The notes under the pieces: model-generated
The model's input: the letters and a program-made list of their open reading frames with translations, nothing else
What the model was told of the DNA's origin: nothing
Databases searched by the model: none
Assembly: GCA_015229165.1 (NCBI GenBank)
Contig: JADGCD010000004.1
Coordinates: forward strand, 1,099 to 28,076
Reading direction: 5' to 3'
Length of the DNA stretch: 26,978 nucleotides
Origin: Nitrospinota bacterium
GTDB lineage: Bacteria; Nitrospinota_A; UBA7883; JADGGD01
Shown here: positions 22,480 through 26,978 of the stretch, in pieces
Numbering within the stretch: position 1 is the first letter of the stretch
Layout: each line of letters starts with the position of its first letter
Program-made: the position numbers and the translations under genes

Positions 22480-23588
22480 TCTCCCAAACGGTAACTTACG
22501 CTCCGCCCTCCCCCTTGCCGCCTTACCAACACACCTTTTTCAACCAGATCGCTTATCTCACGAAATGCCGTGGCGCGACTGGTTTTGGTCATCGAAACAT
22601 ACTTCCTCGTGGTCATCCCCCCCTCGAATCCGTCCGGTCCGGCTTCGAGCATTTTTGCGACAACTTTTCTTTGACGTTCGGTAAACTGCATAGACGCATG
22701 ACGGGACCAGAACCGGGCTTTATAAAATACATTGCCGATGATCCCCTCTGATCGGTCCATGGCCCGCTCAAGACATCCCAGAAACCATGCAAGCCAGTCG
22801 GTTACATCAACCGACGATTTCTGAGCCTGTTCCAATGCGTCGTAATAGGCGTTCCGCTCGACGGCGATCTGCGTCGACATGCTGTAGAAACGCTCGGAGC
22901 GCCTTTCGTCTTGAGCCAAGGCGACATCGGTCAGCGCGCGCGCCAATCGACCGTTACCGTCATCGTAAGGATGGAGTGTCACGAAATAGAAATGGGCGAT
23001 TCCGGCCCGAAGCAATCCGTCGAGGGATTCACGGCTCTCCTCCCACCAATTGAAAAACTGCCTCATCTCATCTTTAATCCGCTCAGGGGGAGGCACCGAG
23101 TAGTGAATTTTCTCTTTCCCTATGGCGCCCGATACCACTTGCATCAGCCCTGATCGATACTTACCGGTTTCGATTCTGCGTAGTCCCGACTGGCCAGTCG
23201 GGAAAAGAGCCGCCTGCCATCGATGGAGTTTCTCATCGGACATCGGTTCTTTGAACCGGAGAGTACCATCAAGCAGAATCTCGACAAGGCCGTCGGTATA
23301 ACGATCAGCTGACTTGCCGGTGACACCGTGAGGAAATCCAAGACGCTTGGCTACTGACGAACGGACTGCCGCAATGTCGAGCGACTCCCCTTCTATTTGA
23401 GAGGTCTGCATCGCCTCGGCGGTCAGTATCGCCGCCCGCGCTTCATCGACAAGATCGGCGCCGATGGAGGAAAGCTTGCCCAGAAGCTCCCCCTGTCGCT
23501 TCCGGCAGCGGCCCAGCAGAGGCAAAAGCTCCACCGCCCGCCATCTGAACCGAGGCCACTGCGGCTCCTCCCATACGTAGCGATGCAT
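22476..23588 (-). CDS. Fic-domain protein (predicted AMP transferase, class II)
   Basis: A 370-residue protein with an N-terminal DUF4172-like region (YVWEEPQWPRFRW), the inhibitory helix motif TSQIEG at 62-67, the Fic core with HPYDDGNGRLAR at 206-217 (catalytic His206), and a C-terminal winged-helix-like segment (TTRKYVSMTKTSRATAFREI, then VLVRRQGGGRSVSYRL). Fic proteins transfer AMP or related groups to hydroxyl side chains of target proteins. The inhibitory helix upstream of the core keeps them off by competing for ATP. All key residues are intact. The winged helix suggests that it may also bind DNA, perhaps the palindrome in its own promoter. It lies in an A/T-richer block with transposase remnants. 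Confidence 0.9.
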   Translation of the reverse strand: MHRYVWEEPQWPRFRWRAVELLPLLGRCRKRQGELLGKLSSIGADLVDEARAAILTAEAMQTSQIEGESLDIAAVRSSVAKRLGFPHGVTGKSADRYTDGLVEILLDGTLRFKEPMSDEKLHRWQAALFPTGQSGLRRIETGKYRSGLMQVVSGAIGKEKIHYSVPPPERIKDEMRQFFNWWEESRESLDGLLRAGIAHFYFVTLHPYDDGNGRLARALTDVALAQDERRSERFYSMSTQIAVERNAYYDALEQAQKSSVDVTDWLAWFLGCLERAMDRSEGIIGNVFYKARFWSRHASMQFTERQRKVVAKMLEAGPDGFEGGMTTRKYVSMTKTSRATAFREISDLVEKGVLVRRQGGGRSVSYRLGE

Positions 23589-23613
23589 TTAATCACCACA
23601 TTCAGGTCGTACA

Positions 23614-23644
23614 GTGAAGCGATTATATGACATAATCGCTTCAC
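23614..23644 (-). promoter_or_regulatory. Palindromic operator with the fic -10 box
   Basis: GTGAAGCGATTAT (23614-23626) and its exact complement ATAATCGCTTCAC (23632-23644) form a perfect 13-bp inverted repeat with spacer ATGAC. On the minus strand a consensus TATAAT (23622-23627) lies within it, 34 bases upstream of the fic ATG. A bound protein would block this promoter. The -35 region is weak. Confidence 0.75.
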
Positions 23645-23740
23645 AAGAAAGCAACGATTCCATGTAGATATATCTCTAGATGCGCATCCCATTGAATTAC
23701 AGTCAGCTCCAACAGTGACAGGGATCGTTTCTTCCTGCCT

Positions 23741-24232
23741 TCATAGCACGGCCCCCAGTGGCAACATCAGAGTCATGCGATCAAGGGGCGACTCCTGAAA
23801 CCCGAAATGTTCATAGAACCCGCGTGCGGAATCATTCAGCGCATGTACGAGGAGCGCCCGAACGCCGACGTTTTGAGAGACAGAAAGAGTCCGTTCGACC
23901 GCGTCTTTCACGAGGGCCGAGCCACATTTCATCCCTTGCGCCCGTCGATCCACCGCCAGACGACCGAGTACCATCACAGGAATCGGTTCCGGCATGTTCC
24001 GACGGACGACCCCGGTGGCGCCCTTTCTGGCGACCGCCCCGCTGGCCAGCGAGTAGTAACCGAAAACGCGACGGTTAACGTCAGTCACGACGAAGGTGCG
24101 ACCGGCGCCGCTTACCTGATTTACCAGACCACGCCGCTTGAGCCACTCATCAAGAGCCGTCTCACCACAAGAGAAGTCGTCCAACCGGTGGTCAGGAGTG
24201 AGTGGTTGCGGTGGAAGGAGATGAAGGCTCAT
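23741..24232 (-). CDS. GNAT acetyltransferase toxin (TacT-like)
   Basis: A 163-residue GNAT protein starting with the typical toxin N terminus (LDDFSCGETALDEWLKRRG) and keeping VMVLGRLAVDRRAQG, HALNDSARGFYEHFGF with Tyr140, and FQESPLDRMTLMLPL. Toxins of this kind acetylate the aminoacyl group of charged tRNAs and stop translation. It overlaps the stop of the DUF1778 antitoxin as ATGA, the classical arrangement. The acetyl-CoA loop R-x-x-G-x-G/A reads RAQGMK, with Lys102 in place of the last Gly/Ala, which may weaken cofactor binding. The downstream gap to the fic start contains only the fic promoter. Confidence 0.9.
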   Translation of the reverse strand: MSLHLLPPQPLTPDHRLDDFSCGETALDEWLKRRGLVNQVSGAGRTFVVTDVNRRVFGYYSLASGAVARKGATGVVRRNMPEPIPVMVLGRLAVDRRAQGMKCGSALVKDAVERTLSVSQNVGVRALLVHALNDSARGFYEHFGFQESPLDRMTLMLPLGAVL

Positions 24233-24501
24233 TTCCCATCAACGCCCCAGGGGGCTTTCACCGCCATGAGCCGTTCGAGACCTTGATTCGGACCGGGGGG
24301 CGTGTCGATCATCGTTTGGAACCGCTGGAACGCGTCAGCGTCCAGATTGAAAAAGACCTGGTCGAGCAACACCGACTTGGCCCGTTCACAGGCGACCTCC
24401 AGCATAAAGTCGGACCGGTTCTTTCCGAGCAGGCTGGCGGCATGATCGATCAGGTCGCGCTGTTCGGGCAAAGCCCGCAGGTTGATGGCGGCGTCACGCA
24501 T
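24229..24501 (-). CDS. DUF1778 antitoxin (TacA-like)
   Basis: A 90-residue antitoxin with an N-terminal ribbon-helix-helix domain (INLRALPEQRDLIDHAASLL, then GKNRSDFMLEVACERA) and a C-terminal tail (FQRFQTMIDTPPGPNQGLER) that wraps and inhibits the GNAT toxin. The RHH part should also bind the operator in its own promoter and repress the pair. AGGAG precedes ATG 24501, and the gene is first in the toxin-antitoxin operon. Confidence 0.92.
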   Translation of the reverse strand: MRDAAINLRALPEQRDLIDHAASLLGKNRSDFMLEVACERAKSVLLDQVFFNLDADAFQRFQTMIDTPPGPNQGLERLMAVKAPWGVDGK

Positions 24502-24540
24502 TGATGGCTCCTATCGCACGTATATCCAGTAGCTACACAT

Positions 24541-24569
24541 AGCATATACACATGTATAATCATTGTCAA
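24541..24569 (-). promoter_or_regulatory. Promoter and operator of the toxin-antitoxin operon
   Basis: On the minus strand a consensus TTGACA (24564-24569), a 17-base spacer and TATGCT (24541-24546) form a good promoter 40 bases upstream of the antitoxin. The spacer contains TATACA-CA-TGTATA (24545-24558), a perfect 6-2-6 inverted repeat overlapping the -10 box and well placed as the antitoxin's operator. Confidence 0.7.
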
Positions 24570-24607
24570 CACGCTAAGGAGAATTCCAGCCAATAAATCC
24601 CATTAGT

Positions 24608-24632
24608 CACATAATTATAGTATAATTATGTG
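24608..24632. promoter_or_regulatory. 25-bp perfect palindrome
   Basis: CACATAATTATA (24608-24619) and TATAATTATGTG (24621-24632) are exact complements around a single G. It contains TATAAT boxes on both strands and lies between the toxin-antitoxin promoter and the truncated transposase. It could be an operator or an insertion-element boundary; which is not clear. Confidence 0.6.
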
Positions 24633-24667
24633 CAAATACTTTTTGCTGAGCGTCCGTCCCGGGGACC

Positions 24668-25015
24668 ATGTTTTCCATGCGGCTACGCCAGTTGATCGCC
24701 AGCAAACTTCCGAGCTACCGATTTTCCGGCGAGGTGGAAGCCGACGAGAGCTACTTCGGCGGAGTCCGGAAGGGGAAGCGAGGTCGGGGAGCGGTGGGGA
24801 AGGTTGCAGTTTTCAGGCTCCTGAAGCGGGGCGGGAAGGTCTACACGGCTATCATCCCCAACGCCCGGACCGAGACCTTGCTTCCAATCATTCAGGAGAA
24901 GGTGGAGCCGGATAGCATCGTGTACACGGACGCGTTCGCGGCCTACAACGCGCTGGACGTTTCCGACTTCCATCACCGCCGGATCAACCACTCGGAACCT
25001 ATCCGCAATTTTGTG
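24668..25015 (+). pseudogene. IS1595-type (IS1016-like) transposase fragment
   Basis: About 112 codons match the middle of an IS1016-like transposase: GEVEADESYFGGVRKGKRGR, then GKVAVFRLLKRGGKVYT, DSIVYTDAFAAYNALDVSDF and RRINHSE. The zinc ribbon and helix-turn-helix at the N terminus and the HINGIENFW region at the C terminus are missing; after HSE the frame continues into unrelated sequence to 25129. It carries two catalytic aspartates but cannot be active. It belongs to another subgroup than the copy at 21572-22479 and points the other way. Confidence 0.85.
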
Positions 25016-25288
25016 TGTGTAGGTCATATCATGGGACTAGCAGAAGGAGTCATGAATGACCAAGACGACACTGAAGCCGCCCAACGGCAAACTTTTCCCA
25101 TTCGTCCTTGTTGTCGGTTTCCGGCGTGAGGCCCCAGCGTCCCCCCTCCTCTATTCCGATGAACCATATGGAGGGCTTTGTCAGGCGTCCCCGGATCGCC
25201 CCATCCCGGATATTGAGCAAGCGTCTGAAAACGGGATGCGGGAGTCCAAACGGTCATGGGCGCCTCCAAACCTTCATTCGAACGATAG
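25016..25288. other. Unassigned gap after the transposase fragment
   Basis: No recognisable gene. An AAGGAG ribosome site (25044-25049) stands six bases before ATG 25056. The frame from it (beginning MTKTTLKPPNGKLFPFVLVV) runs on, antisense to the kinase gene, to 25607. It may be the broken start of an acquired gene. I do not recognise the product. Confidence 0.3.
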
Positions 25289-26978
25289 TTATAAACCGAC
25301 GGCGAGGGTCGGCTGGCGGGGGCCGCGCCCGTCGGGGAACTCCACGGTGAAAACGGCGCCGCTCTCCTGTCCCGAGGCGGCCACCATCCGGGCGCCGTGG
25401 GCCAGCGCGATGGCGTGGGCGTCGGAGAGGCCCAGCCCCAGACCGGGAATGCCGGTGACGGCCGCCGCGGTCCCCCGGCGGAACCGCTCGAAGATTTTCT
25501 TCTCCTCCCCCACGGCGATACCGAGGCCGGTGTCGGCCACCGTCAGGCGGACGATCTCCCCCTCCTTCTCCACCCGCACCGTGACCGCCCCCTCCGGCGG
25601 GGTGTAGGCCAGCGCGTTCTCCAGCAGCGCGTCGACCATTCGGGTCAACCCCTCTTTGTCCCCCCGCACCACCGGCTCCTGCTCGCTCTGCTGGAAGACG
25701 ATCTCGATCCCCTTTTTCTCCGCCCGCTCCGAGAGGCGCCGCGCCCGGTCGTAGGCGAGCCGGGCCAGATCGACGCCGGTGAATGCGCCCGAACTGACCG
25801 TCGGGGGGCCGGCCATGCCGACGAACCCCCGGGAGAGCTGTTCGGTGGCCTCCTCCATCACCGTCACCGCCCGGGAGGCCGACGCCCCCTCCAGCGTCCG
25901 CAGGGCGTCGACCGCCTCTTCCAGCGACGCCTTGATCCGGGGCCAGACCGCCTCGGCGAAGGAGCGCTCCTCCCCCACCCGTCGGCGGCTCTTCCGCTCG
26001 TCGGCGCCGTCGCCGTCACCGGCCAACGCCGCCACCCGGGCCATCGATTCGAGCTGGTCGATGTAGGCCTGCAGGGAGCTGCGTTCCTTTTCGGTCTCGG
26101 CCCGGTGGGCGGCCAGGCCCCGCCCCAGATCCCCCACCAGATCGTCGAGGGCCGCAAGCCCCGACGGGGGGAATCCCCCCTCCACCGGCGAAAGGCCGGT
26201 CTGGGAAAGGTGGCTGATCTGGTTGACGTGGGCCGACAGGGGACGGAAGACGGCGTGGAAGAGAAAGAAGCCCAAGAGCCCGCCGACGCCGACCGCCAGC
26301 GCGCCGGTCAGGAGCAGCAGGATCGTCGTCCCTTTCCCCTCCGCCACCGGCGCGGCGGCGACCCCCACCGTCGGCCACCCGGCCAGGTCGATTCCCCGGG
26401 CGACCCCCCGCCAACGCCCGAACGCCCCTTCGAGGGGGAGGATTCCCGCCTCGCCGCTCATCTGGGTGAAGTGGGCCGTCACCCCCTCCGCCAGCTCCGT
26501 CGATTCCGGCCCCTGACGCGCCAGCAGTCTTCCTTCGGCGCTGAAGAGGCCGATCCACACCGACGGGTCGAGGGGGGCGGTCTCTTCCAGCGCTTCGAGG
26601 GCCCGTCTCGGCGAAACCCTCAGCAGCAGGGCGCCGACGGTCGTATCTCCCGCCCGGACCGGCGCGGCCAGCCACCCGTCGCCTGCGACGCCGTTGTTGT
26701 CGGCGAAACCGGAAAAGAGGGCGCCCCCCTGGCTTCTGAACGCCTCCTGCGCCACCGAGGCGGCCGGGTCGCCGCCGGTGAGCGCCGTCCCGATCCGTTC
26801 TCCCCGGACGACGCCGTAGATCACGTATCCCTTCTTCGGCTCCACCAGAAGGAGATCTTCCCCCCCCGCTCCCCGGAGCAGCCCGGCCAGCGAAGCGTCC
26901 CGCCGGTTGTGAACGGCGCCGTAGAGGCTTCCCGCCGGGAGGGGAGCGGCGCCGAGGGCGTGGCGGCGTAGCAGCTCG
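25289..26978 (-). CDS. Membrane sensor kinase-like protein without a phospho-acceptor histidine (partial)
   Basis: The frame is open to the right edge, so the start lies outside; an internal GTG at 26845 is not the true start because coding continues upstream (LYGAVHNRRDASLAGLLRGA, then EDLLLVEPKKGYVIYGVVRG). The upstream part resembles a double-Cache sensor domain as in chemoreceptors. A membrane segment (GTTILLLLTGALAVGVGGLL), a HAMP-like linker and coiled coil follow, then HATPase_c with N box LLENALAYTP, G1 VADTGLGI, F box IFERFRRG and G2 GLGLGLSDAH. In the dimerisation region the usual SHELRTPL position reads WPRIKASL (about 25930-25950), and no histidine occurs between the HAMP linker and the ATPase domain. 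It may be a pseudokinase or act through heterodimers. Confidence 0.8.
   Translation of the reverse strand, partial: ELLRRHALGAAPLPAGSLYGAVHNRRDASLAGLLRGAGGEDLLLVEPKKGYVIYGVVRGERIGTALTGGDPAASVAQEAFRSQGGALFSGFADNNGVAGDGWLAAPVRAGDTTVGALLLRVSPRRALEALEETAPLDPSVWIGLFSAEGRLLARQGPESTELAEGVTAHFTQMSGEAGILPLEGAFGRWRGVARGIDLAGWPTVGVAAAPVAEGKGTTILLLLTGALAVGVGGLLGFFLFHAVFRPLSAHVNQISHLSQTGLSPVEGGFPPSGLAALDDLVGDLGRGLAAHRAETEKERSSLQAYIDQLESMARVAALAGDGDGADERKSRRRVGEERSFAEAVWPRIKASLEEAVDALRTLEGASASRAVTVMEEATEQLSRGFVGMAGPPTVSSGAFTGVDLARLAYDRARRLSERAEKKGIEIVFQQSEQEPVVRGDKEGLTRMVDALLENALAYTPPEGAVTVRVEKEGEIVRLTVADTGLGIAVGEEKKIFERFRRGTAAAVTGIPGLGLGLSDAHAIALAHGARMVAASGQESGAVFTVEFPDGRGPRQPTLAVGL

Noticed and set aside
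22455..22480. tRNA remnant near the transposase start (GGTTCGAGTC looks like a T loop)
   Set aside because: The flanking bases do not form a T stem and no other tRNA arms can be found.
25397..26971. 524-residue plus-strand frame opposite the right-edge kinase
   Set aside because: Shadow of the minus-strand kinase; no recognisable motif.

Overview
The window is mostly very GC-rich, with many runs of C and G, and carries single-copy housekeeping and signalling genes of a Gram-negative bacterium: NhaA, tRNA-Val, an ETF/ETF-quinone oxidoreductase operon, and multi-PAS kinases with periplasmic sensor domains. A proteobacterium living by respiration is the likeliest host. I cannot place it further without a database search. 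Two stretches are visibly richer in A/T and look acquired: about 4,080-7,600 and about 21,350-25,280.

Left part (1-4,505): a membrane sensor histidine kinase, cut by the left edge and split by a run of ten Gs, lies directly upstream of an NtrC-type sigma54 activator. After the activator come a 105-bp tandem repeat, a small repeat resembling an IS end, a sigma54-like promoter and four consecutive hairpins, the last a perfect intrinsic terminator. I read this as a candidate sigma54-dependent small RNA or leader, possibly controlled by the activator next door. Then (4,506-7,680) come a perhydrolase-type alpha/beta hydrolase whose catalytic histidine position is tyrosine, a FAD/Rieske oxidoreductase, and the decayed remains of a PAS histidine kinase.

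Middle (7,791-17,380): a membrane-anchored SGNH-hydrolase-like protein; a 107-bp tandem repeat array ending exactly at a tRNA-Val gene; and a LytS-type kinase with a LytTR regulator, where a second ten-G run puts the two genes in one reading frame. nhaA follows, then a 58-codon duplicate of the LytTR 3' end. On the minus strand are a large hybrid kinase with a PhnD-like sensor domain and an acylphosphatase. The two tandem arrays share the 10-bp core ACCGGTCAAG, repeated every 105-107 bp.

Right part (17,512-26,978): a promoter, etfB-etfA-ETF-QO and a terminator form a complete operon feeding electrons from flavin dehydrogenases to quinone. The ETF-QO has eight cysteines where the classical enzyme has four. 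Next is an accessory block with a frameshifted IS1595-type transposase, a Fic AMPylase-like gene behind a palindromic operator, a DUF1778-GNAT toxin-antitoxin pair with its own promoter, a 25-bp perfect palindrome and a second, truncated IS1595-type transposase. The window closes with a sensor kinase that runs off the right edge and lacks the usual phospho-acceptor histidine.

Two themes recur: dense signal transduction (four intact or nearly intact kinases, two regulators and two remnants), and homopolymeric G tracts that disrupt two of the kinases.
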